Below are positions 16,371 through 23,963 of a DNA stretch of 64,000 nt, in pieces. This DNA comes from Jannaschia sp. GRR-S6-38 (GTDB lineage Bacteria; Pseudomonadota; Alphaproteobacteria; Rhodobacterales; Rhodobacteraceae): positions 248,001 through 312,000 of the forward strand of contig NZ_CP122537.1 in the NCBI RefSeq assembly GCF_029853695.1, read 5' to 3'. The notes beneath the pieces were generated by a model. The model was not told where the DNA came from and ran no database searches. It saw only the letters and a program-made list of their open reading frames with translations. The stretch's first letter is position 1. Each line of letters starts with the position of its first letter. Both the position numbers and the translations under genes were made by a program.

Positions 16371-17581
16371 GACGCCACCGTCAAGGCGCGGACACGGTCG
16401 ATCGCGGCGCCGATCTCGGACGGGTCTTGGACGAAATCGCCATCGGCCCGGTCGAGCAGGGCCTGCCCCCGGGCGCGGATCGCCTCGCGCGGGAGCGATC
16501 GGAGGCGGGCCTCCAGCAGGGCGGGATCGGGCCGGTCGATCGCCCAGCCCAGCCCGTCGGCCGCCACGCGGCGCCCCGTTTCGGTCCCGGCCAGGGCGAG
16601 GCTGGGGCAGCCCGCCCAGCTGGCCTCGTAGATGCGGTTCGGGAGGAGCCAGTCGGAATTCGCGCCGCGCCGCCAGAGATCCTGTGCCCAGACGAGGTCG
16701 AGCGATCCGTAGATCCGCGCCAGATCATCGGGATAGCTGTAGGGCCCGTGCACGAAGATGTTGCTCTGCGCGGCGATGGCGGCGTCGAACCCGGGGAGCG
16801 CGTGGCGGTGGACGACCCCGTGGATGTGGATCTCGACTTCGCCGCCCATGCGGCCCGCCAGCACGGCCAGCAGATCGAGGCTGGGCGCGCAGCGGATAGT
16901 GCCGACCCAGCCCAGCCGCAACGGACCCGCCCGCGCGGGCCGGACGGCCGGGCGCTTTGGCAGGGCCATCCCGGCCGCGAGCTTGTTCTCCCAAAGCGCC
17001 CACGGGCCGCGCCAGCCCTGCACGGGCTCGAAATACTGCCGGATGAAGGCCGGGGAGGAGACCGCCAGCATGTCGACCCCCGCCAGCAGGCCGCGCTCGG
17101 CCGCGCGCATCGCGGCGGCGCGGGCCCCCGGCCCGGTCAGCGCGGCATGGATATCGAGACATTCGTAGACGAGCGCCGCCCGCGACCCCGCCATGCGCCG
17201 CGCGGCGGCGGCGATGGCCAGCATGTCGAGATTGCGCGCCACGATCACGTCGGCCGCGCGCAGCCTTTCGCGATGCCCCGTCATCTTCAGCATGGCCGCG
17301 GCGACCACCGCCGCGCGCCGCCCCAGCGCCTCGTTCCGCGTCTCGTAGAGGCGGGTATCGGGCCAGTCCGGCGTGAAGCCTGCATTCATGTTGCGGCGGC
17401 GCATCGTGAAGCTGTGCACCTCGTGGCCCAGCGCGATCATCGCGCGGATGCGGCGGATCTGGCTGATCTCGGCCACATCGAAGCCGAAGACCTCGATCCG
17501 GGCGGGCTTGGGCCGGGTCGCGGCGGCGGGGCCCGGTATCGGACGGGTCGCGGGCTCAGCCATGGGCCAGGGCGATGTCAT
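16367..17581 (-). CDS. Glycosyltransferase (GT4/GT-B-like)
   Basis: A 404-residue protein (or 398 from the second ATG at 17563). N-terminal segment I-E-V-F-G-F-D-V-A-E-I-S-Q-I-R-R-I-R-A and a C-terminal half with L-G-W-V-G-T-I-R-C-A-P, F-V-H-G-P-Y-S-Y-P-D-D-L and N-R-I-Y-E-A-S-W-A-G-C-P are consistent with a two-domain GT-B glycosyltransferase. The terminal E-A-S segment is the nucleotide-sugar binding helix of GT4 enzymes. The start overlaps the end of the Wzc/ExoP-like gene by 26 bp. Donor and acceptor sugars are unknown. Confidence 0.75.
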   Translation of the reverse strand: MTSPWPMAEPATRPIPGPAAATRPKPARIEVFGFDVAEISQIRRIRAMIALGHEVHSFTMRRRNMNAGFTPDWPDTRLYETRNEALGRRAAVVAAAMLKMTGHRERLRAADVIVARNLDMLAIAAAARRMAGSRAALVYECLDIHAALTGPGARAAAMRAAERGLLAGVDMLAVSSPAFIRQYFEPVQGWRGPWALWENKLAAGMALPKRPAVRPARAGPLRLGWVGTIRCAPSLDLLAVLAGRMGGEVEIHIHGVVHRHALPGFDAAIAAQSNIFVHGPYSYPDDLARIYGSLDLVWAQDLWRRGANSDWLLPNRIYEASWAGCPSLALAGTETGRRVAADGLGWAIDRPDPALLEARLRSLPREAIRARGQALLDRADGDFVQDPSEIGAAIDRVRALTVAS

Positions 17582-19853
17582 GCGGGTTGTAGGAACGGTA
17601 ACGCGGCAGCGGCGCCCGGGTGTAGAGCACGCCCAGGATCCGCGACCGGTCGAGGCCGCGCCGGCGCAGCGCTGCCGCCACCTGGTCGCGCGGCGTCCGG
17701 CCCCAGCGAATGGTGAAGATCAAACGGTCGCACAGCGCCGCCAGCGCCGGCGTGTCCGACCGGGCCTGAAGCGACGGCAGGTCGACGATGACGTAATCGA
17801 ACCGTGCGCGCAGCGCCGCCAGCGCGGTGTCCAACCGGTCGATATCGCCCGGCGCGGCGGATCGCGACGGTCCGGCATCGGCATTGCCAACGATCGCGAG
17901 GCCCGGAAATTCCGGCATGGCCTGCAGCGCCCCGGCGCTGGCTTCGGGATCCTCGACGAGCCAGCGCAGCGTGTTGCGCGCGGGAAGGATCGGCGCGACG
18001 AGGCCGGTCAGCCGCCGGGTGACGAGGTCCAGGTCGACGAGGACCGCGCGCTCGCCGCGATCGGCCAGAAGGTTGGCGAAATTCGCGGCCGTGGTGGTCT
18101 TGCCCTCGCCCTCGACCGCGGAGGTCACGCCGACCACCACGCCACCGCGGCCATTGGCGATGGTGTCGTGGCGCGCCGCCAACTGCATGTGGATCATGCG
18201 CAGCGCGTCAGCGGTGACGGAGGACGGGTGGCGCAAGACGAAGTCCAGGCGGCGCGCATTGGGCGGCAGGCCCGATTGATGCTCCGCCGTTTCGTCGCCC
18301 GCGTCGGGCGGGCGGTCTTCGCCGTCCTGCTCGGACGGGAAACTGGGGATCAGCCCCAGATGCGGCAGGCCCAGCGCGTCGGCGACATCGTCCTGCCGGC
18401 GGAAGCTGCCATCCGTGGCCTCCAGCACGAAGACCGCGCCCAGCGCGAGGACGAGGCCCGCGAAGGCGGCCAGGATGACGACTTGGCGCGATTGCGGCGC
18501 GGCTTTGACGTCGGGCGGCACGGCCCAGGCGATCACCCGCGCCGAGGTGGCGTCGAAGGTCAGAAGCTGTGCGGCGGAATTGTACTCCTCCAGAAGCCGT
18601 TCGTAGAGTTCGCGCTTGGCCTCGGCATCGCGCTCGAGGCGGCGCAGCTCGACCGTGCTGCGGACATCCTCACCATATTGCTCGCTCAGCTCGTCCGTGA
18701 CCTGGCCGAGCGACGCCACCCGCCGGTCCAGCGCGTCGGCCGCGGCGCGCAGCCGATCGCGGATCACGGCGTATTCGGCGATGATCAGCGCGCGCGTCTG
18801 GGCGAGCTGCTGGCGGACGGTCACCACGACGGGCGCATCGGGGGCCCAGTTGACCAGAAGCGCCTGCTCCTCCTGCTGCAGCTCGGCATAGCGCGTCTCG
18901 AAATCGTCGAGCGCAGAGGTCCGCTCCTCCTCCGCGATCTGGATCGCGTCGATGGCGCCGGCCGCGATCTGCTCGTCGAGCTGCGCGACCTGGATCGAGA
19001 GCGCGAGGGCTTGGCTGCGCAAGGTCACGAGCTCCTCGATCGCGGCGTTCAGCCCGACCTCCGTCGGCAGGAGCTGACCCTCGGGAGCGAGCAGATCATT
19101 GGCGCGCCGGTACTCGGCCACCGCGGTCTCGGCGGCTTGCACCTCGCCGCCCAGCTGCGCGATCCGCTCTTCCAGCCAGACGCGGTTGCGCTCGATATTG
19201 GCCGTCTTCTGGGCGACCGAGAGGCGCAGATATTCCCGCATCAAAGTGTTCACCGCCTCGGCGGCGAAGCGCCGGTCGGGCGAGCGATAGGCCAAGTCGA
19301 TCACGAAGGTGTCGCCGGCGCGCGAGACATCCATGTTGCGCATGAAATCCCGGCGCAGCGCCTCCATCTCGCGGGCGCGCCGGAGGTCTTCGGGCAGCAT
19401 ATCGGCATCTGGCGCATCGGCGGAGGGGTCGCGCCCGAACAGGCCCGCCACCCGCCGCGCCAGTGACGGCCCCGCATGGGGTTCGGGCTCGAGCCCGAGC
19501 GCGCGGATCGCGCTCGCCGTCACCTCGCGCGAGGTCAGCACGCGCAGCTCGCTATCCACCGTCAGCGCGTCCGACATCAGGAGCGCCGGCGTGACCTGGT
19601 TCTCGGTCTCGAGGCCGCGGCCGACGCGCGGGTCGATCAGCAGCGCGCCGTTCGCGCTGAAGAGCGGCGTCGCGCTCAGGGCGTAGATCGCGGCGAGCAC
19701 GGCCGCCGCCGTCACCGCGCCCGCGATAATCGCCCAGCGGCGGCGCAGGGTCTCCGACAGGTCGCGCAGGACGTCGCCGGTCTTCATCTCGGGCATGAAG
19801 ACGTCGCGATCCGACGAGTCGAGGCGCAATCCCTTGAGGCGTGTCGTGTTCAT
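17556..19853 (-). CDS. exoP: Polysaccharide co-polymerase / tyrosine autokinase, ExoP/Wzc-like
   Basis: Start ATG at 19853, ahead of a conserved cytoplasmic lead-in. The 765-residue protein has a first membrane helix near residues 40-60, a periplasmic Wzz domain with a long coiled coil, a second helix near 450-470, and a C-terminal BY-kinase. The kinase shows Walker A G-E-G-K-T-T (about residue 580), Walker A' V-L-V-D-L-D-L and Walker B V-I-V-D-L-P-S-L. The C-terminal tail has only three Tyr (Y-T-R-A-P-L-P-R-Y-R-S-Y), fewer than in Wzc. It controls chain length and links polymerase to the outer export channel. It sits at the head of the - strand run, behind repeat-rich control sequence. Confidence 0.87.
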   Translation of the reverse strand: MNTTRLKGLRLDSSDRDVFMPEMKTGDVLRDLSETLRRRWAIIAGAVTAAAVLAAIYALSATPLFSANGALLIDPRVGRGLETENQVTPALLMSDALTVDSELRVLTSREVTASAIRALGLEPEPHAGPSLARRVAGLFGRDPSADAPDADMLPEDLRRAREMEALRRDFMRNMDVSRAGDTFVIDLAYRSPDRRFAAEAVNTLMREYLRLSVAQKTANIERNRVWLEERIAQLGGEVQAAETAVAEYRRANDLLAPEGQLLPTEVGLNAAIEELVTLRSQALALSIQVAQLDEQIAAGAIDAIQIAEEERTSALDDFETRYAELQQEEQALLVNWAPDAPVVVTVRQQLAQTRALIIAEYAVIRDRLRAAADALDRRVASLGQVTDELSEQYGEDVRSTVELRRLERDAEAKRELYERLLEEYNSAAQLLTFDATSARVIAWAVPPDVKAAPQSRQVVILAAFAGLVLALGAVFVLEATDGSFRRQDDVADALGLPHLGLIPSFPSEQDGEDRPPDAGDETAEHQSGLPPNARRLDFVLRHPSSVTADALRMIHMQLAARHDTIANGRGGVVVGVTSAVEGEGKTTTAANFANLLADRGERAVLVDLDLVTRRLTGLVAPILPARNTLRWLVEDPEASAGALQAMPEFPGLAIVGNADAGPSRSAAPGDIDRLDTALAALRARFDYVIVDLPSLQARSDTPALAALCDRLIFTIRWGRTPRDQVAAALRRRGLDRSRILGVLYTRAPLPRYRSYNPHDIALAHG

Positions 19854-19992
19854 CGGGACTGGACCGTATCGTTGCCGCTGCAGGCGTGCGGATCCGCGCC
19901 GCTGCGGAATTGCGGGCAGGCCGGTGTCGAAAAGGCGCTCGAATTCGGCGCCGCTGCACACGACCTTAGCCTCGGCCAGATCGAGAACCAGC

Positions 19993-20093
19993 GGCGGAAT
20001 GGGGGTCGCGACGGCCGGTGGCGGAATTTGGCCATTTCCCGAATACCATTCGCGGAAGCCCGCTCACCATTCGTGGAACGGCAGGGCGGAATT
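19993..20093. promoter_or_regulatory. Repeat-rich control region upstream of exoP-like gene
   Basis: The gap 19854-20211 (358 bp) before the exoP-like gene holds no reading frame I would call. It contains a 13-mer direct repeat ACCATTCGYGGAA at 20045-20057 and 20066-20078, exactly 21 bp apart (two helical turns). The 9-mer GGCGGAATT occurs at 20020-20028 and 20085-20093, with a near copy at 19993-20000. The same 9-mer occurs again at 21393-21401, in the other control gap of this locus. Helical phasing suggests a regulator binding array; identity unknown. Confidence 0.4.
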
Positions 20094-20211
20094 CCGAAAG
20101 CGATGCGCCGATTCGTGCCCGTTTGCGGTTGAACCGGGTAATGGAGTGCCGCCGCAGAATGCTCCGGATTTCGAAACTGGCGAAATCGGCGTCAAACCGC
20201 CGCCGATTTCC

Positions 20212-20484
20212 TCAGCGTCTGAGAAAGACGAAGAAGACTGTGATCGCCGCGCCGGCCAGACCGTAGATCGGAATCAGGAGCCAGAGCGGAATCACGCCGG
20301 AGGACCACAGCCAGATCGCGAGCAGGAGCGCGAAGGGCATGGCCGCCAGCACCGCCGCCATCCCGCCGAGCTTGAGCTTCTTGCGGGCGCTGTCGGCGTC
20401 GTCGGCGGCGCGGCCCCGCGCCGCCGGAGCGGGTTTGCCATCGGATGCGGCCGATCGGTGCGACGCGTTAGTCATGGCCGACAT
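20212..20484 (-). CDS. Small two-helix membrane protein, function unknown
   Basis: A 90-residue protein (81 residues if it starts at the downstream ATG 20475). It has a Ser/Ala/Arg-rich cytoplasmic N-terminus, then two hydrophobic helices (M-A-A-V-L-A-A-M-P-F-A-L-L-L-A-I-W and L-W-L-L-I-P-I-Y-G-L-A-G-A). I do not recognise a family. It lies between the ExoY-like transferase and the exoP-like gene on the same strand, with gaps of 119 and 358 bp, so it may be a small accessory of the polysaccharide membrane complex. Confidence 0.6.
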   Translation of the reverse strand: MSAMTNASHRSAASDGKPAPAARGRAADDADSARKKLKLGGMAAVLAAMPFALLLAIWLWSSGVIPLWLLIPIYGLAGAAITVFFVFLRR

Positions 20485-20603
20485 TTACCCCACAAGCCGG
20501 CGGCCACCAACGTCCATCGCGTCGAAGTGATCGGATCACCGACCGGTGTTGCCGGCGTGGCGCGCGGCCGCCCGGGGACCGCTTGCGCGGCGTGGGGTTT
20601 GGC

Positions 20604-21279
20604 TCAGCGGCCGGTGCTGTCCAGCACCGCGTTCGCCGTGCGCATCATGATCACGATATCGCCCTTCAGGCTGCGGTTCATGCGATACTCGACATCCAGC
20701 TGGACGCGTGTGTCGTAATCGACATCGTTGCGACCGGACACCTGCCAGAGGCCCGTGATCCCGGGCCGCAGGGACAGGTAACACCATTCATAGCCGTCAT
20801 ATTTCGGCAACTCGTCGGATGTGATCGGGCGCGGGCCAACGAAGCTCATCTCGCCGCGAAGCACGTTCCAGATCTGCGGCAGCTCATCGAGAGAGGTGCG
20901 GCGCAGGAAGGCGCCGAGCGGCGTGATTCTGCGGATCGTCGACGAGCTTGAAGTCGCGTGACCACTCCGCCGCGGCCGCCGGGTTCTCGGCCAGATGCCG
21001 CCGCAGCACGGCCTGCGCGTCGGGCACCATCGTGCGAAGCTTCCAGCATTTGAAGCGGCGTCCGTTCCGGCAGACCCGCTCGTGCCCGAAGAACCCCGGC
21101 CCGCCATCAAGTCGGACGAGGACATAGAGGACGAGGATCAGCGGCAGGAGGATCGGCAGGAGCAGGACGGCCATGCCCAGGTCGAAACCCCATTTCGCGA
21201 AGGCATCGAAGGGCCGGTCTGCGACGCCGGCCTCCTCGGGGGTTCCATCGTATCGGAACAGGGACTCTGATGGTCTCAT
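20604..21279 (-). pseudogene. exoY: ExoY-like undecaprenyl-phosphate sugar transferase, frameshifted
   Basis: Two - strand frames together spell one bacterial sugar transferase of about 224 residues, ExoY size. The first frame (from ATG 21279) gives the membrane anchor M-A-V-L-L-L-P-I-L-L-P-L and G-P-G-F-F-G-H-E-R, up to D-F-K-L-V-D-D-P. The second frame continues [30 protein letters not shown] and P-G-I-T-G-L-W-Q-V-S-G-R. The switch is at about 20926-20932, where one extra base separates D-D-P from I-T-P-L-G. This enzyme would prime repeat-unit synthesis. Either the gene is broken or the sequence carries a one-base error. Confidence 0.8.
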
Positions 21280-21606
21280 TCGGAACTCCGATCGGGGATC
21301 TGCCCGAATTGCGTTCGGGTCAGCTGACGCTTGGAGACCGTAGGGTCCGGGATCGGGTTCTCAAGAGAATGATGAATGCGCGTCGGGGCATTGGCGGAAT
21401 TACGCGAACGAAAGGCGGGAAAGCGTCATCGGTTCCGTTTCGAAATCGATGCGTCGAATATCGCACTTGGAATTCGGCTCGGATTGGCGCAGCCCTCGCG
21501 GAATCGCGGGCCGGGCGGGATATGGCGCGGATGCGACACGTTCGGGAGCCGCCAGTGCGCCGAAATGGCCCGTCCCGGCGCGCTCCTTGGGATCCGGAGG
21601 TCCGTG
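21280..21606. other. Divergent control gap (327 bp) between exoY-like and sulfotransferase genes
   Basis: No protein gene is supported here. The gap carries a GGCGGAATT copy (21393-21401) shared with the exoP control region, and CCCGAATTGCGTTCGGG near 21304, a near-palindrome with CCCGAA/TTCGGG arms. It ends with GGAGG, the ribosome binding site of the + strand sulfotransferase. It probably holds promoters for both directions. Confidence 0.45.
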
Positions 21607-22476
21607 ATGCGACCAGACCAGGCGACGTTCATCGGGATCGGGGCCCAAAAATGCGCCTCGACTTGGCTCTACGGCGTGCTGGCGCAATGCCCCGACCTGC
21701 GGGTCAGCGACGAGAAGGAGGTCGATTTCTTCTCCTACCGGTTCGACCGGGGATACGAGTGGTACGAGCGCCGCTTTGTATCAGGGCGGCCCCGCCGTCA
21801 CCGCGGGGAGATCTCGCCCTCCTATTTCATCCATCCCGCCGCGCCCGACCGCGCCGCAGCCTACAACCCGGATCTGCAGATCCTCGTCTGCCTGCGGGAC
21901 CCGGTGGCGCGCGCGTTCTCCAACCATCTCCACGAGGTGCGGAAAGGCCATGTCTCGGGCGCGAACGTCGCCTTCGAGGCCGCGCTGGACAACAATCCGC
22001 TCTACGTCGACCAAGGGCGCTACGCCACGCATCTGTCCCGCTGGTTCGACGCCTTCCCGCGAGCACGCATCCACGTCCTGTTCCAGGAGGAAATCCGGGC
22101 CGACCGCGCCGCCGCGGCGCGGCGGGTGACCGACGCGCTCGGCCTGCCGCCGATCGCCGATTTCCTGGATCGGCGCGCCAACGAGAGCGTGCGCTACCGG
22201 AACCCGGTGCTCGGGCGAACGCTCTGGCGGCTCGGCCACGCCGCCCGCCGCGCGGGGCTGGGCCGGGCGGTCGAGACCGCGAAGGCCCTGCCCGGCATCC
22301 GTGAGATGCGCGACGCCAATCGCGAGCGCCTGCGCGAGGTGGTGGCGCCCATGAGGCCCGACACCGAGGCGCGGCTGACGGCGATGTTCGCCCCCGAGGT
22401 CGAGCGGCTGGAGACGCTTCTGGGGCGCGAGACGCCGTGGCCGCGCTTCCGCCCTGCGGCGGCGGGCGTCGCCTGA
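21607..22476 (+). CDS. Sulfotransferase family protein (third of three)
   Basis: Start ATG at 21607, with GGAGG five to six bases upstream; the 77 in-frame residues before it are not conserved-looking. The 289-residue product has F-I-G-I-G-A-Q-K-C-A-S-T-W-L-Y (residues 8-22, PAPS loop), D-E-K-E-V-D-F-F, G-E-I-S-P-S-Y and C-L-R-D-P-V-A-R-A-F-S-N-H-L. It is transcribed opposite to the other two and diverges from the ExoY-like gene. A third enzyme implies more than one sulfation position or acceptor. Confidence 0.85.
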   Translation: MRPDQATFIGIGAQKCASTWLYGVLAQCPDLRVSDEKEVDFFSYRFDRGYEWYERRFVSGRPRRHRGEISPSYFIHPAAPDRAAAYNPDLQILVCLRDPVARAFSNHLHEVRKGHVSGANVAFEAALDNNPLYVDQGRYATHLSRWFDAFPRARIHVLFQEEIRADRAAAARRVTDALGLPPIADFLDRRANESVRYRNPVLGRTLWRLGHAARRAGLGRAVETAKALPGIREMRDANRERLREVVAPMRPDTEARLTAMFAPEVERLETLLGRETPWPRFRPAAAGVA

Positions 22477-22490
22477 GCCGGTTTGCTGCG

Positions 22491-23792
22491 TCAGGCGCGT
22501 CCCAGGCGGGCCCGGCCGGCGGGTGCGGGCGCAACCGGCATTCGGCGCAGGTCCTCCCCGGCCGAGACCGCAAAGGCCACGAGGAGGACGATCATGATCT
22601 CGTGGGGGCGGAAGAGGGAGGCACCGACCAGCGAGGCGACGACGATGCCGACCAGGATCGCCAGCGCCCCGGCGACCGCCGGCTGCCCGTCGCGCAGGAA
22701 CAGCCGCAGCAGGCGCTGGCCCGCCAGCAAGATCGTCGCCAGCATCGCCACCAGGCCGGGCCAGCCGACCGAGACCAGGATCTCCAGCGCGAAGTTGTGG
22801 AAGGACGCGGCGTCCCGCGCGCCCGCCTCGTAGGTCAGGACCCGGCCGTTGGCGAATTCGGGGGCCATCCAGAAGGCCCGGTAGCCGGTGCCGAGGACCG
22901 GGTGGTCGCGGTGCACGTCCATCGCGATGTCCCACAGCAGCGTCCGGCCCGTCAGCGTGCTGGACTTGCCGACCGCGGACAGCACCGCCTCGACCGGGTG
23001 AATCCCCATGAGCGCGAGCCCGAGTGGCGTGAGCGCCAGCCCGAGGACGGCCACCGCCACCATCGCGATGCCCAGGACCGACGGGACCCGCCGGGCGCAG
23101 AGAAGCAGCACCAGCCCGATCATCACCGGCAGCAGGAGCACCGAGGTGGCCGATTTCGACAGCGCCAGGGCCAGCAGGTTCACGCCCAGCGCGCCCAGCG
23201 CCAGGGCCTTGAACACGAGCCCCGCCTCGGCCCGGCGCATCAGCAGGACCGCCGCCAGTGCCGCGAGACAGAAGAGCGCGCGCTGGCCCAGCATGTTCTT
23301 GTGCGCGTAAAGCCCGGACAGCCCACCCGCCTCGGTATAGATCGGCCAGGGGAAGACCCCCGTCGCCCAATGCAGGAGCGAGAGCGCCGATCCGGCGGTC
23401 AGCAGGACGGCGACGCCCTTGAGCAGCACCGTGATCGAGTAGCGCCAGCCCAGATAGGCCGCGATCACCACCGTCATCGCGAGTTGAAGGGCCGAGACCA
23501 GCGTGCCGGCCGGCGCTCCGGACCACAGCGTCGAGGCGAGGCAGACGGCCGGATAGGCCATCACCGCGCCGCTGCGCATCGCCAGCGGGACCATGGCGGG
23601 CCAGGTCATCCCGATCCGCAGGAGCGCCAGCCCGTAGCAGGTCATCCAGGCCAGCGACTGGATGGGCCCGAGCTGAATCAGCATGTCCGAGGCGGCGGCC
23701 AGGACGAGGCAGAGAAGCGTCACGTCGGCCAGCGCCCAGAAGGCCCGCTCGGTCGCGCCTGGCGCGGGGATGCCGGCGGCGGCGACGGTCAT
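22491..23792 (-). CDS. exoQ: O-antigen ligase/polymerase family protein, ExoQ-like
   Basis: A 433-residue polytopic protein with about eleven to twelve hydrophobic helices; start ATG at 23792 with a weak ribosome binding site. The Wzy/O-antigen ligase family motif is present as G-L-Y-A-H-K-N-M-L-G-Q, and a periplasmic loop has G-R-T-L-L-W-D-I-A-M followed by H-P-V-L-G-T-G-Y. ExoQ in succinoglycan loci has this layout and polymerises repeat units. The neighbouring flippase, ExoP-like and ExoF-like genes make up the rest of a Wzy-dependent pathway. Confidence 0.83.
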   Translation of the reverse strand: MTVAAAGIPAPGATERAFWALADVTLLCLVLAAASDMLIQLGPIQSLAWMTCYGLALLRIGMTWPAMVPLAMRSGAVMAYPAVCLASTLWSGAPAGTLVSALQLAMTVVIAAYLGWRYSITVLLKGVAVLLTAGSALSLLHWATGVFPWPIYTEAGGLSGLYAHKNMLGQRALFCLAALAAVLLMRRAEAGLVFKALALGALGVNLLALALSKSATSVLLLPVMIGLVLLLCARRVPSVLGIAMVAVAVLGLALTPLGLALMGIHPVEAVLSAVGKSSTLTGRTLLWDIAMDVHRDHPVLGTGYRAFWMAPEFANGRVLTYEAGARDAASFHNFALEILVSVGWPGLVAMLATILLAGQRLLRLFLRDGQPAVAGALAILVGIVVASLVGASLFRPHEIMIVLLVAFAVSAGEDLRRMPVAPAPAGRARLGRA

Positions 23793-23963
23793 CGCGCGCC
23801 GGGCTCGCGGGCCGGGGTGGAGCTTCTCCGCCTCTTCGGGAGGCTCGGGGGCGGCGAGGTTGCGGTCATCTGGATCCGAGTGGTTTGGTTTCGGGACGGG
23901 GCCCCGGCCCGGGCGGCCGCGCCGCCATCGACATCGCGCCCAAGACCCACGGAGCCCGCGCCA

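Noticed and set aside
17373..19466. 697-residue + strand frame antisense to the exoP-like gene
   Set aside because: Rich in Arg, Gly and His with no recognisable domain, while the - strand gives a complete Wzc-like kinase.
19993..20093. CRISPR array
   Set aside because: Only two to three short copies with variable spacing; no spacer-repeat regularity and no cas genes anywhere in the window.
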